Assembly (NCBI GenBank): GCA_963733065.1
Contig: CAVTBT010000007.1
Span: 124,001-188,000, forward strand
Source of the DNA: CAVTBT01 sp963733065
GTDB taxonomy: Bacteria > Actinomycetota > Thermoleophilia > Gaiellales > Gaiellaceae
Reading direction: 5' to 3'
Length of the DNA: 64,000 bases
Numbering within the stretch: position 1 is the first letter of the stretch; each line of letters starts with the position of its first letter. The translations under genes were made by a program, and so were the position numbers. Of the stretch, positions 8,700 to 16,999 are shown in pieces. A model generated the notes under the pieces. The model saw nothing but the letters and a program-made list of their open reading frames with translations. It had not been told where the DNA came from and made no database searches.

Positions 8700-9637
8700 G
8701 CCTCGAGCGGGCGATCGACCTCGCAGCCGCGGCGCGCGGCCGCGCGCGACCGAAGCCGACGGTCGGCGCGGTGCTCGTCTCGGACGGCGAGATCGTCGGC
8801 GAGGGCGTCACCGAGCCGGGTCGTACCGGCCGCCACGGCGAGATCGTCGCGCTCGCCGAGGCCGGCGCGCGCGCCCACGGCGCGACGCTCTTCGTGACCA
8901 TGGAGCCGTGCGCGCACCACGGCTCGACGCCGCCGTGCACGGACGCGATCGCGCAGGCCGGGGTCGAGCGGGTGGTCGCCGGGTCGCTGGACCCGAATCC
9001 CGAGGCGGCCGGCGGGCTCGAACGGCTGCGCGACGTCGGGATCGGCGTCGAGGTCGACGACTCGTTCGCGGCACGGCGCGTGAACGAGGGCTGGCGTCGC
9101 TGGGTCGCCGACGGCCGCCCGTTCGTCACCTACAAGGCGGCGATCTCGCTGGACGGCCGCGTCACGGTGCCCGGTGAGCGCTGGGTGACCGGGGAGGCGT
9201 CGCGCCGCCACGTCCACGAGCTGCGGGCGGCGAGCGACGCGGTGGCGGTCGGCATGGGCACGGTGCGCGCAGACGCGCCCCGCCTCGACGCACGCGACGT
9301 TCCGGTCGACGTCCAGCCGCGCCGGCTCGCGTTCGGGCGTGGTCCGCTGCCGGCGGGCAGCGAGCTCGAGCTGCGGACGGGAGCCTTGGACGAGGAGCTG
9401 CGCTCGCTCGCTGCCGACGGCGTGCAGACGCTCCTGCTCGAGGGCGGCCCCACGCTCGCGACCGCGTTCCTCGCCGCCGGGCTCGTCGACAAGCTGCTGC
9501 TGTTCGTGGCCCCGGTGCTCTCCGGCGACGGCGCCTCGTTCCTCGACCGCTTCGACGGCCCCATCCGGCCGCTCCATCTCGAGTCGCGCTCCGTGGGCGA
9601 GGACGTGCTGCTCGAGGCGTACCTGCGCGAGCCCTAG
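8696..9637 (+). CDS. ribD: bifunctional diaminohydroxyphosphoribosylaminopyrimidine deaminase / reductase
   Basis: A 313-residue riboflavin enzyme. The deaminase domain (1-about 135) has the zinc ligands His47 in RHGE (with Glu49) plus Cys72 and Cys81 in PCAHHGSTPPC. The reductase domain (about 140-313) has the YKAAISLDGRV start and the LLLEGGPTL strand of the RibD/DHFR-like fold. GTG 8696 overlaps the rpe stop (GTGA), implying coupled translation. The rest of the pathway resumes at 10978 after an inserted minus-strand gene. Confidence 0.93.
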   Translation: MSLERAIDLAAAARGRARPKPTVGAVLVSDGEIVGEGVTEPGRTGRHGEIVALAEAGARAHGATLFVTMEPCAHHGSTPPCTDAIAQAGVERVVAGSLDPNPEAAGGLERLRDVGIGVEVDDSFAARRVNEGWRRWVADGRPFVTYKAAISLDGRVTVPGERWVTGEASRRHVHELRAASDAVAVGMGTVRADAPRLDARDVPVDVQPRRLAFGRGPLPAGSELELRTGALDEELRSLAADGVQTLLLEGGPTLATAFLAAGLVDKLLLFVAPVLSGDGASFLDRFDGPIRPLHLESRSVGEDVLLEAYLREP

Positions 9638-9646
9638 GAGGGCGCG

Positions 9647-10852
9647 TCAGGGCCTGAGGCCCGTGCAGGCGCGCAGTGCGCTCCAGCTCCCGAGCGCCTT
9701 CGTGCGCGCCGAGCCGGTCAGCGGCTGGGGAATGCCGCCGGAGATGCGTGCCGGCACCCAGCGGTAGTCGCCCACCTGGCGTCCGGTCACCGTCACCTTG
9801 AGCACGCCGGTCTGGAGGGCCGCCTCGCGCGACGCATAGAAGACGAAGTTGCCGAGCCCGTAGGCGATGAACGCCGACCCGGACCGCCCGGCTCCCTGCA
9901 GGACGTGGGCGTGCGACCCGACGATGAGGTCGGCGCCGGCCGTGCGGAGCCGCTCGGCGAGCGACCGCTGCGAGCCTGACGGGCAGTGGTCGAGCTCGAC
10001 GCCCCAGTGGAGGAAGACCACCACCGTGTCGCTGGTGGCGCGCGCCTCCGCGACGGATCGGAGCAGCCGCGTCTCGTTCTTGGCCGAGGCGATCCCCGCC
10101 TTGCGCGGCCCCGCCGTCCACGAGGCGACCAGGTGGTCGTCCAGCACCTGCGTCGCACCGATGATCGCGATGCGCTGGCCGCGAACGGTTCGGCGGTACG
10201 GAGCGTAGGCCTGGTCGTCGTTCCAGCCCATGCCCACGACCGGGAAGTCGGCCCGCTTGGCCGAGGCCAGCGTGTCGCGCAGGCCCGTGAGCCCGAAGTC
10301 CAGTCCGTGATTGTTCGCGAGGCTCGCGACGTCGACCCCGCCCGCCTCGAGGGCCTCGAACGCGCTGGCCGGCGCCCGGAAGGTGTACTCCTTCGGCTGC
10401 GGGGAGCCGCGCTCGGTGACCGCGGTCTCCAGGTTGACGACCGTGACGTCCGCGCGGCGCAGGATCGGCGCGATCGGACCGAGGACGCTGGCCGGCGACG
10501 CGGCCAGCCGCTCGCGAATGGGGCTTTCGAAGTGGACGTCGCCGGCGAAGGCAAGCGTGACCGGCTTGCCGGTGCCGCGCATCGCACGCGTTCTTGCCGC
10601 TGGGGCGCCCCGCCTCGGGACGTCCCGGGCCTCGAGCTCCGGCGCGCGGACGCTGCTCGCCGCGGCGACCTGCGTCGCCGTCGGGGTCCTCGTCCCGTTC
10701 TGCGCCGCCGCGGTGACAACACCCACCGAGAGCGCAACGAGGAGGACGACCCCGGCGAGCCGCCTGCGGCGGATCTGTCGTCGTCGGCTCGCGCGGCGCC
10801 GGAGCCGTTCGTCGTCGCTCGTCCGCGCGTGTACTGGGCGATTGGTCGGCAT
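9647..10852 (-). CDS. CapA-family (PGA_cap) metallophosphatase-like protein
   Basis: A 401-residue protein. Residues about 30-50 are a single hydrophobic anchor after a very basic N-terminus (RRRASRRRQIRRRR). The rest is the CapA/PGA_cap domain: LAFAGDVHFES (metal-ligand Asp), VVNLETAVTERG, SLANNHGLDFG, VVVFLHWGVELDHCPS and GSHAHVLQG are the family motifs in order. CapA proteins belong to the calcineurin-like fold and are linked to poly-gamma-glutamate capsule or related wall functions; the substrate here is unknown. A GGAGAG site lies just upstream of ATG 10852. It interrupts the ribD-ribE gene order on the opposite strand. Confidence 0.85.
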   Translation of the reverse strand: MPTNRPVHARTSDDERLRRRASRRRQIRRRRLAGVVLLVALSVGVVTAAAQNGTRTPTATQVAAASSVRAPELEARDVPRRGAPAARTRAMRGTGKPVTLAFAGDVHFESPIRERLAASPASVLGPIAPILRRADVTVVNLETAVTERGSPQPKEYTFRAPASAFEALEAGGVDVASLANNHGLDFGLTGLRDTLASAKRADFPVVGMGWNDDQAYAPYRRTVRGQRIAIIGATQVLDDHLVASWTAGPRKAGIASAKNETRLLRSVAEARATSDTVVVFLHWGVELDHCPSGSQRSLAERLRTAGADLIVGSHAHVLQGAGRSGSAFIAYGLGNFVFYASREAALQTGVLKVTVTGRQVGDYRWVPARISGGIPQPLTGSARTKALGSWSALRACTGLRP

Positions 10853-10965
10853 GCCTCTCCGTGGTCGTCGTTCGACGGCTCGGCGCAGCCCTCCTGCGCC
10901 GGCGCGGACCCGTGTCGAGCGGGAGCTACGAGTCGGCCAGGGTACCCCGCGCGGGCGTCGGTCAG

Positions 10966-10971
10966 TAGCCT
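10966..10971 (+). promoter_or_regulatory. -10 TAGCCT of the ribE-ribBA-ribH operon (leaderless)
   Basis: TAGCCT ends 6 nt before GTG 10978. The 125-bp gap upstream has no recognisable FMN riboswitch. Confidence 0.55.
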
Positions 10972-10977
10972 GTCTGC

Positions 10978-11568
10978 GTGTTCACCGGGATCGTGCGGGA
11001 GCGAGGCACCGTCGCCGGCTTCGGCGGGGGCCGACTCGACGTGGACGCCCCCGAGACCGCATCGGAAGCGGCGATCGGGGACTCCGTCGCGGTGAGCGGC
11101 GCCTGTCTCACCGTCGTCGCCGTGGAGGGGAGCCGGCTGGCGTTCGACGTCGTCCCCGAGACGCTCCGGAGGACCTCGCTCGGCCGGCTGGCAGGCGGTG
11201 CCCGGGTGAACCTCGAGCAGGCCGTACGCGCAGGAGACCGCCTCGACGGCCACATCGTCCAGGGCCACGTCGACGGCGTCGGCCAGGTGCGTGCGTTCGA
11301 GGCCGAGGGCGACGGGCGCCGGCTGACCGTCGAGCTGCCTCCCGAACTGCTCCGCTACTGCGTCGAGAAGGGCTCGATCGCGATCGAGGGCGTCTCGCTG
11401 ACCGTCGCCGCGCTCGACGACGAGACGATCGACATCGCCCTCGTGCCGCACACCCTCGCGGAAACGACGCTCGGTGCGCTGACGCCCGGCGATCCGGTCA
11501 ACGTCGAGGTCGACGTGCTCGCGAAGTACGTGGAACGGCTGCTCGGGGCTACGATCAGCAGGTCGTGA
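10978..11568 (+). CDS. ribE: riboflavin synthase, alpha subunit
   Basis: A 196-residue enzyme made of two similar barrels of about 95 residues. The first begins FTGIVRERGTV and contains VSGACLTVV. The second begins near residue 97 with LDGHIVQGHVDGVGQV and contains IEGVSLTVA. It dismutates two 6,7-dimethyl-8-ribityllumazine molecules to riboflavin. GTG 10978 is set by the TAGCCT hexamer 6 nt upstream. ribBA follows after 2 nt, so the genes form a tight operon. Confidence 0.95.
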   Translation: MFTGIVRERGTVAGFGGGRLDVDAPETASEAAIGDSVAVSGACLTVVAVEGSRLAFDVVPETLRRTSLGRLAGGARVNLEQAVRAGDRLDGHIVQGHVDGVGQVRAFEAEGDGRRLTVELPPELLRYCVEKGSIAIEGVSLTVAALDDETIDIALVPHTLAETTLGALTPGDPVNVEVDVLAKYVERLLGATISRS

Positions 11569-11570
11569 AC

Positions 11571-12851
11571 ATGGCACCCGAGACCGCGCCGGACAGTCCC
11601 TTCGCCTCCATCGAGGCGGCGATCGAGGACATCCGCCAGGGCCGGATGGTGGTCGTCGTCGACGACCCCGGCCGCGAGAACGAGGGCGACCTCACCATCG
11701 CGGCCCAGTTCGCCACGCCCGAGGCGGTCAACTTCATGGCCACGCACGGGCGCGGCCTCATCTGCCTCTGCCTCACCGCGGAACGCTGCGCCGAGCTCGA
11801 CCTGCGGCCGATGACCGATCACAACGAGACGCCGTACGAGACGGCGTTCACGGTGACGGTCGAGGCCCGCCACGGCATCACGACCGGGATCTCCGCCCAC
11901 GACCGCTCGCGCACGATCCAGGTCGCCATCGACCCGTCGAGCGGGCCGGACGACCTCGTTCACCCGGGCCACGTGTTCCCGCTGACGGCGAAGCCCGGTG
12001 GCGTCCTCCAGCGCGCCGGCCAGACCGAGGCTGCCGTCGATCTCGCGCGGCTGGCCGGCTTGAACCCGGCCGGCGTCGTCTGCGAGATCATGAACGACGA
12101 CGGCACGATGGCCCGCGTCCCGGACCTCGTCGCCTACTGCGAGCGCCACGGCCTGAAGATGGTCACGGTCTCCGACCTGATCGAGTACCGGCGCCGGCAC
12201 GAGCGGCTCGTCGAGCGCGTCGTCTCCGTGCGGCTGCCGACCGCGTACGGGGATTTCACCGCCGTGGCCTTCCGGGAGGTGCTGACCGGGAAGCAGCACG
12301 TGGCGCTCGTCAAGGGCGAGGTGGAAGGAGCGGAGAACGTCCTCGTCCGCGTGCACTCGGAGTGCCTCACCGGCGACGTGTTCCACTCGCTGCGCTGCGA
12401 CTGCGGCGAGCAGCTCGATCTGGCGCTCAGGCGGATCGCCGCCGAGGGCGAGGGCGTGCTGCTCTACCTCGCCCAGGAGGGCCGGGGCATCGGCCTGCTC
12501 AACAAGCTCAAGGCCTACGAGCTGCAGGAGAACGGCCGCGACACGGTCGAGGCGAACCTCGAGCTCGGCTTCCCGGCCGACGCGCGCGACTACGGCATCG
12601 GCAACCAGATCCTCGCCGACCTCGGGCTGACGACGATCAGGATCCTCACGAACAACCCGAAGAAGCTGACGGGCATCGAGGGCTTCGGGCTCAGCGTGCT
12701 CGCACAGGTGCCGATCGAGGTCTCGCCGAACCAGGAGAACCGCGCATACCTCGAGGCCAAGCGCGAAAAGCTCGGACACACCCTCCGACGCAAGCTCCAT
12801 CATCAGGACGTGCGCTTCGAGCCGGATCGGTTCCAGGGAGCGGAGTTCTGA
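11571..12851 (+). CDS. ribBA: bifunctional DHBP synthase / GTP cyclohydrolase II
   Basis: A 426-residue fusion. Residues about 12-212 are 3,4-dihydroxy-2-butanone-4-phosphate synthase (VVVDDPGRENEGDL acidic loop, HTEAAVDL-type strand seen as QTEAAVDLARLAG). Residues about 213-420 are GTP cyclohydrolase II: HSECLTGDVFHSLRCDCG holds the three zinc cysteines, EGRGIGLLNKL is the active-site loop, and LTNNPKK is the late motif. It catalyses both committed steps of riboflavin synthesis. It lies 2 nt after ribE and is followed at 12875 by ribH. Confidence 0.96.
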   Translation: MAPETAPDSPFASIEAAIEDIRQGRMVVVVDDPGRENEGDLTIAAQFATPEAVNFMATHGRGLICLCLTAERCAELDLRPMTDHNETPYETAFTVTVEARHGITTGISAHDRSRTIQVAIDPSSGPDDLVHPGHVFPLTAKPGGVLQRAGQTEAAVDLARLAGLNPAGVVCEIMNDDGTMARVPDLVAYCERHGLKMVTVSDLIEYRRRHERLVERVVSVRLPTAYGDFTAVAFREVLTGKQHVALVKGEVEGAENVLVRVHSECLTGDVFHSLRCDCGEQLDLALRRIAAEGEGVLLYLAQEGRGIGLLNKLKAYELQENGRDTVEANLELGFPADARDYGIGNQILADLGLTTIRILTNNPKKLTGIEGFGLSVLAQVPIEVSPNQENRAYLEAKREKLGHTLRRKLHHQDVRFEPDRFQGAEF

Positions 12852-12874
12852 GCGAGCACGACCTCGAGGAGCGC

Positions 12875-13520
12875 GTGCCTGAGTCAGAACCCCTCGTGGA
12901 GGCGGATCCCGTTGCCGCGCCCGAGCTCGACGCCGAGCCGGAGAGCCCCGAGAGCGAGGCCGACTCCTGGCCCGGGGTGCCGGCAGAGGTCGCGGCGAGC
13001 GAGGACGACGCCGCACTCGAGCACGCGGTCGGCGACTTCGCCGTCCCGGACGGGTACAGCGTCCTGCGCGGTACGCCGTCCGGCGACCGCAAGGCAGTGG
13101 GCATCGTCGTCAGCCGCTTCAACGCCGGCGTCACGGGACGGTCTGCTCGAGGGTGCGCTCGACGAGCTCGGCCGTGCCGGCGTGCCCCGCGAGGCGATCA
13201 CGGTGATGCCGGTGCCGGGCGCGTTCGAGCTGCCGATCGCGGCCATGGCCCTCGGCAAGACCCGGCGCTATGCGTGCATCATCGCGCTCGGCTGCGTCGT
13301 CCGCGGCGAGACGCCGCACTTCGACTACGTCGCCGGCGAGGCGGCCTCCGGCCTGCAGCTGGCGGCGCTCGAGACCGGTGTGCCGGTGTCGTTCGGCGTG
13401 CTGACGCTCGAGTCCGCGGACCAGGCGGACGCGAGGATCGACAAGGGCGCCGAGGCCGTCCGCACCGGCCTCGAGATGGCCGACGTGTTCGCGCAGCTGC
13501 GGGCCGCGGCGGCGCGCTAG
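12875..13520 (+). CDS. ribH: 6,7-dimethyl-8-ribityllumazine synthase with acidic N-terminal extension, frame break near 13140
   Basis: The lumazine synthase core runs from about 13095: GIVVSRFNAGVTGR, then after the frame break LLEGALDELGRAGV, PVPGAFELP, and IALGCVVRGETPHFDYV with the catalytic His. The frame breaks at 13138-13143 by one surplus base. Upstream, the same frame is open and coding-like for about 70 residues rich in Glu, Asp, Ser and Pro. GTG 12875 is the first plausible start and GTG 12977 an alternative. Typical RibH proteins have only 10-20 residues before this point. RibH condenses the butanone phosphate with the RibD product, usually as a 60-mer shell. Confidence 0.85.
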
Positions 13521-13538
13521 TCGCGGCGCGCCTTTCGC

Positions 13539-13544
13539 TACACT
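13539..13544 (+). promoter_or_regulatory. -10 TACACT of rpmB (leaderless)
   Basis: TACACT ends 9 nt before ATG 13554. No Shine-Dalgarno is present. Confidence 0.6.
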
Positions 13545-13553
13545 CCGCCGCCG

Positions 13554-13745
13554 ATGTCGAAGATCTGCGCCATCTGCGGGAAGAAGCCGTCGTTCGGTCA
13601 CAACCGGAGCCACTCGATGGTGGCCACCAAGCGCCGCTTCAACCCGAACCTGCAGCGCGTCCGCCTGATCCTGAACGGCAAGGCGACCCGCGACTACGTC
13701 TGCACGCGCTGCCTCAAGGCCGGCAAGGTCACAAAAGCCGTCTAA
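13554..13745 (+). CDS. rpmB: 50S ribosomal protein L28
   Basis: A 63-residue basic protein. It has the zinc-binding type of L28: CAICGKKP near the N-terminus and CTRCLKAGK near the C-terminus supply two C-x-x-C pairs. The central NRSHSMVATKRRFNPNLQ is the family signature. TACACT ends 9 nt upstream of the ATG. It starts the rpmB-asp23-fakA order also known from Bacillus. Confidence 0.96.
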   Translation: MSKICAICGKKPSFGHNRSHSMVATKRRFNPNLQRVRLILNGKATRDYVCTRCLKAGKVTKAV

Positions 13746-13784
13746 GGCGCTAGCGGGCGCAACCGGCCGCGCCGCGCGACCGTC

Positions 13785-13790
13785 TAGAGT
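13785..13790 (+). promoter_or_regulatory. -10 TAGAGT of asp23-fakA operon (leaderless)
   Basis: TAGAGT ends 6 nt before GTG 13797. Confidence 0.55.
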
Positions 13791-13796
13791 CGCGGC

Positions 13797-14153
13797 GTGG
13801 ATCAGGCCCCCCTCTCAGCGGCCTCCGAGCTCGGACGCATCACGATCGCGCCGGAGGCGATCGCCCAGATCGTGGGGCACACGGCCGCCGAGTGCTACGG
13901 CGTGGTCGGCATGGCCGGCAAGGGCCGCGTGGCGCGGCTGCTGACGCGCGAGAAGCCCACCCAGGGGGTCGAGGTCGAGGAGACGCCCGACGGGCTCGTG
14001 GTCGACCTGCACGTCGTCGTGGAGTACGGCCTGAACCTCGCGGAGGTCGCCGCCACACTCCGCTCGCGGGTGGCCTACGAGGTCGGGCGGCTCACGGGCC
14101 TGCCCGTCTCCTCCGTCGAGGTGCACATCGAGGACGTCCGGAGGTCCGCGTGA
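13797..14153 (+). CDS. Asp23/Gls24 (DUF322) family protein
   Basis: A 118-residue protein of the Asp23/YloU family. The fold shows as GRITIAPEAIAQIVGHTAAECYGVVGMAG, then the conserved VVEYGLNLAEVAATLRSRVAYEV helix and the terminal VSSVEVHIEDV strand. Family members are membrane-associated envelope-stress proteins in firmicutes; in actinobacteria their role is unclear. The gene starts at GTG 13797 and overlaps fakA by 4 nt. It sits between rpmB and fakA, the same order as rpmB-yloU-yloV in Bacillus. Confidence 0.88.
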   Translation: MDQAPLSAASELGRITIAPEAIAQIVGHTAAECYGVVGMAGKGRVARLLTREKPTQGVEVEETPDGLVVDLHVVVEYGLNLAEVAATLRSRVAYEVGRLTGLPVSSVEVHIEDVRRSA

Positions 14154-15754
14154 CCACCGGCGCCGAGATCGACCGCGCGCGGGAGCTGGCGCGCGGCGCG
14201 CTGACGAACCTCGAGGCGAACCGCCGGCGGATCGACGATCTGAACGTCTACCCCGTGCCGGACGGCGACACGGGGACGAACCTCACGCTGACGGTGCGGG
14301 CGATCGTGGAGGCGCTCGAAGGGTCGCAGGCAACCGGTCGCGCAGCGGTCGCGAAGGAGCTCTCGCGAGCGGCGCTGATGGGCGCACGCGGCAACTCCGG
14401 TGTCATCTTCAGCCAGATCCTGCGCGGCGCCGCCGACGTGCTCGGCGAGGACGGCGAGCTCGACTCGCGAACGATCGGGAGGGCGTTCCGCTCCGCGAGC
14501 GACGCGGCCTACCGCGCCGTGCGCCGGCCGGTCGAGGGCACGATGCTGACCGTGATCCGGGAGCTCGCCGAGGAGGCCGAGCTGCCCGAGACGAGCCGTC
14601 TGCCGCTGACCGAGTTCCTGCGGGCGCTGGTGCGGCGCGGGGAGGAGGCGGTCGCACGGACCCCGGAGCAGCTCGCGGTGCTGCGCGAGGCGGGCGTCGT
14701 CGACGCCGGTGGCGCCGGCCTGCTCGAGATCGTCCGCGGCCTCGCCGCTGCGCAGGCCGGCGACGCGCTGCCCGACGCCCCCGTCGAGACGGCCGAGCTG
14801 AACGTCGATGCGATCCATCAAGAGCTGTCGCTGTACCGCTACTGCACCGTCTTCGTGGTGGAGGGCGAGGCGCTCGACGCCGAGGCGCTCGAGGCCGAGC
14901 TCGAGCCGCTCGGCGACTCGCTGCTCGTCGTCGGCGACCCGAGCGCGCTGAAGATCCACGTGCACACCGACGAGCCGGGGCGGGCGCTGGCAGCCGGCAC
15001 GGCCCTCGGTGTCGTCGACGGCATCGAGATCGCGAACATGCATCGGCAGACGCAGCAGCGCGAGGAGCGGTTGCTCGAGGGCGTTCCGGACCCGGAGCTC
15101 ACGCTCGAGACGGGCGTCGTCGCGGTCGTCCCCGGTGCCGGCAACAGGCGGCTCTTCGAGGTCTACGGCGCCACGCGCGTGATCGAGGGCGGCCAGACGA
15201 TGAACCCGTCGACGGCGGACATCGTCGCCGCGATCGAGGCCACGCCCGCCACGGAGGTGCTCGTCCTGCCGAACAACTCGAACGTGATCCTGAGCGCCGA
15301 GCAGGCGGCCGGGCTCGCATCGAAGCCGGTGCGGGTGATCCCGTCCCGCTCCGTGCAGGCTGGGCTTGCGGCGATCATCCGCTACCTCCCGTCGAACGAC
15401 GCCGAGGAGAACGAGCGAGCGATGGTCGAGGCCCTGGCGGCGGTCGCCACGGGCGAGGTCACGGTCGCGTCGCGGAGCACGGAGCTGAACGGCGTGGCGA
15501 TCCAGGAGGGCGCCTTTCTCGGGCTCGCGAACGGCGACGCAGTGGCGTCGGGGGAGAGCTTCGACGAGGTCGCGGACGCCGTCGTCGAGCAGCTGCTCGC
15601 GGGCGGCCGCGAGACGCTGACGCTCCTGACCGGCGCGGACGAGCCGGAGCTCGACGGCTTCCTCGAGCGCCTGCGCGAGCGGCATCCGGAGCTCGAGCTC
15701 GACGTCCAGGACGGCGGCCAGCCGCACTATCCGCTGCTTCTGGCCGCCGAGTGA
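14150..15754 (+). CDS. fakA: fatty-acid kinase catalytic subunit FakA-like (DAK2 domain)
   Basis: A 534-residue protein. The DhaL-type kinase domain (1-about 200) has the ATP/Mg site NVYPVPDGDTGTNL at 32-45, with Asp38 and Asp40, and GARGNSGVIFSQ at 78-89. A middle domain and a C-terminal DAK1-like/FakA domain follow (PSTADIVAAIEA, LPNNSNVILSAEQA, VIPSRSVQAGLAA). FakA phosphorylates fatty acids held by a DegV-type FakB partner, and such a gene (16139) lies two genes downstream. GTG 14150 overlaps asp23 (GTGA). In this family the product feeds acyl phosphate to phospholipid synthesis. Confidence 0.9.
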   Translation: MTTGAEIDRARELARGALTNLEANRRRIDDLNVYPVPDGDTGTNLTLTVRAIVEALEGSQATGRAAVAKELSRAALMGARGNSGVIFSQILRGAADVLGEDGELDSRTIGRAFRSASDAAYRAVRRPVEGTMLTVIRELAEEAELPETSRLPLTEFLRALVRRGEEAVARTPEQLAVLREAGVVDAGGAGLLEIVRGLAAAQAGDALPDAPVETAELNVDAIHQELSLYRYCTVFVVEGEALDAEALEAELEPLGDSLLVVGDPSALKIHVHTDEPGRALAAGTALGVVDGIEIANMHRQTQQREERLLEGVPDPELTLETGVVAVVPGAGNRRLFEVYGATRVIEGGQTMNPSTADIVAAIEATPATEVLVLPNNSNVILSAEQAAGLASKPVRVIPSRSVQAGLAAIIRYLPSNDAEENERAMVEALAAVATGEVTVASRSTELNGVAIQEGAFLGLANGDAVASGESFDEVADAVVEQLLAGGRETLTLLTGADEPELDGFLERLRERHPELELDVQDGGQPHYPLLLAAE

Positions 15755-15755
15755 G

Positions 15756-16142
15756 GTGGGCCGGCTGGTCCGCATCCTGCTCGTCGAGGACAACGATGTC
15801 TTCCGCTCCGCGCTCGAGCTCCTGCTCGGGCTCCAGGAAGGGCTCGAGGTCGTCGGCGCCGTCGACGACGGCCGCCGCGCGGCTCCGGCGTGCCGCGAGC
15901 TCCAGCCGGACGTGGTGGTCATGGACTACCGGCTGCCGGGCATGGACGGCGTCGAGGCGACGCTCGCCGTCCGCGCGGAGTGCCCGACGGCGGCCGTCGT
16001 CTGCCTGACCGCATCCGCCGGTCTGGCCGAGCAGGCCGCCCTGCTGGACGCCGGCGCCGTCGCCTTCCTGCGCAAGGACCAGGCGCTCGATGAGATCGTG
16101 GACGCCATCAGGCAGGCGGCGGACGACAGGGAGGCTGCGTGA
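15756..16142 (+). CDS. stand-alone CheY-like receiver protein
   Basis: A 128-residue single receiver domain with no output domain. The acidic pocket is E11-D12, the phospho-acceptor Asp57 sits in VVVMDYRLPGMDG, the switch Thr85 in VCLTAS and the conserved Lys107 in FLRKDQ, so it should be phosphorylatable. No histidine kinase is nearby. It starts 1 nt after the fakA stop and overlaps the DegV gene by 4 nt. It is therefore embedded between the two predicted subunits of the fatty-acid kinase, which is unusual. A link between phosphorelay and fatty-acid phosphorylation is inference. Confidence 0.88.
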   Translation: MGRLVRILLVEDNDVFRSALELLLGLQEGLEVVGAVDDGRRAAPACRELQPDVVVMDYRLPGMDGVEATLAVRAECPTAAVVCLTASAGLAEQAALLDAGAVAFLRKDQALDEIVDAIRQAADDREAA

Positions 16143-16999
16143 ACCTCACGAATGAGAACACGGCGATCGTCCTCGACTCGACCGCCGACTTCCCCGACGC
16201 GCCGTCGCGCTTCCCGAACATGCGGGTCGTCCCGCTCTATGTCCGCTTCGGCGAAGAGAGCTTCCGCGACTACGTCGAGCTCGGGCCGGACGCCTTCTAC
16301 GACCGGCTGCGCACGGCGCCGACGCTGCCGACCACCTCCCAGCCGACGCCGCAGGATTTCCTGGAGGTGTACGAGCAGCTGTCGGGCTACGAGCGCATCC
16401 TCTCGGTCCACATCGCGTCGAACCTCTCCGGCACCTTCGCGAGCGCCGGTCTCGCGGCGCAGGAGCTGGGCGGCGACCGGGTTCGGCTGCTCGACTCGCG
16501 GACCGCATCGGCGGCGATCGCGATGCTTGCGCTCGCGATCCAGCGGCGTCTCGAACGGGGCACGACGGACGACGAGATCGAGGCGTTCGTGGAGCGGTAC
16601 GCGCGAGAGACCGGCCTGCTCTTCACGGTCGACACGCTCGAGTTCCTCGCCAAGGGCGGCCGGATCGGGCGCGCGCGGGCGCTCGCCGGCCAGCTGCTCA
16701 ACGTCAAGCCCGTGCTGACCATCACGGATGGGGAGGTGGTGCCGCTGACACGGGTCCGCGGCTGGGGCAAGGCGATGGCCGAGTTCGGCAGCCGCTTCAC
16801 CGCGGCCACCACGGAGGGTCCCGGGCTACGGGTCGGGATCGCGCACGCGCAGGCGCCGGACCGCGTCGCCGAGCTCGAGCAGCTTGTCCGCGAGGTGCGC
16901 CCCCAGGCCGAGATCGAGCACGTCACGACACTTGGCGCGGTCGTCGGCACGCACGCCGGCCCGGGCACGGTCGGCGTGTTCTGGTTCCAGGAGGAGTAG
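16139..16999 (+). CDS. DegV-family fatty-acid-binding protein (FakB-like)
   Basis: A 286-residue DegV protein. Family motifs are IVLDSTADFP at 10-19, VPLYVRFG, the LPTTSQPTP loop that contacts the lipid head group, HIASNLSGTF, and LEFLAKGGRIGRA in the second domain. FakB proteins hold a fatty acid and present it to FakA. GTG 16139 overlaps the receiver gene stop. The neighbouring fakA supports the FakB role. Confidence 0.9.
   Translation: MNLTNENTAIVLDSTADFPDAPSRFPNMRVVPLYVRFGEESFRDYVELGPDAFYDRLRTAPTLPTTSQPTPQDFLEVYEQLSGYERILSVHIASNLSGTFASAGLAAQELGGDRVRLLDSRTASAAIAMLALAIQRRLERGTTDDEIEAFVERYARETGLLFTVDTLEFLAKGGRIGRARALAGQLLNVKPVLTITDGEVVPLTRVRGWGKAMAEFGSRFTAATTEGPGLRVGIAHAQAPDRVAELEQLVREVRPQAEIEHVTTLGAVVGTHAGPGTVGVFWFQEE

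Noticed and set aside
10853..10977. FMN riboswitch upstream of ribE
   Set aside because: No RFN core elements were found, and the -10 is only 6 nt before the start codon.
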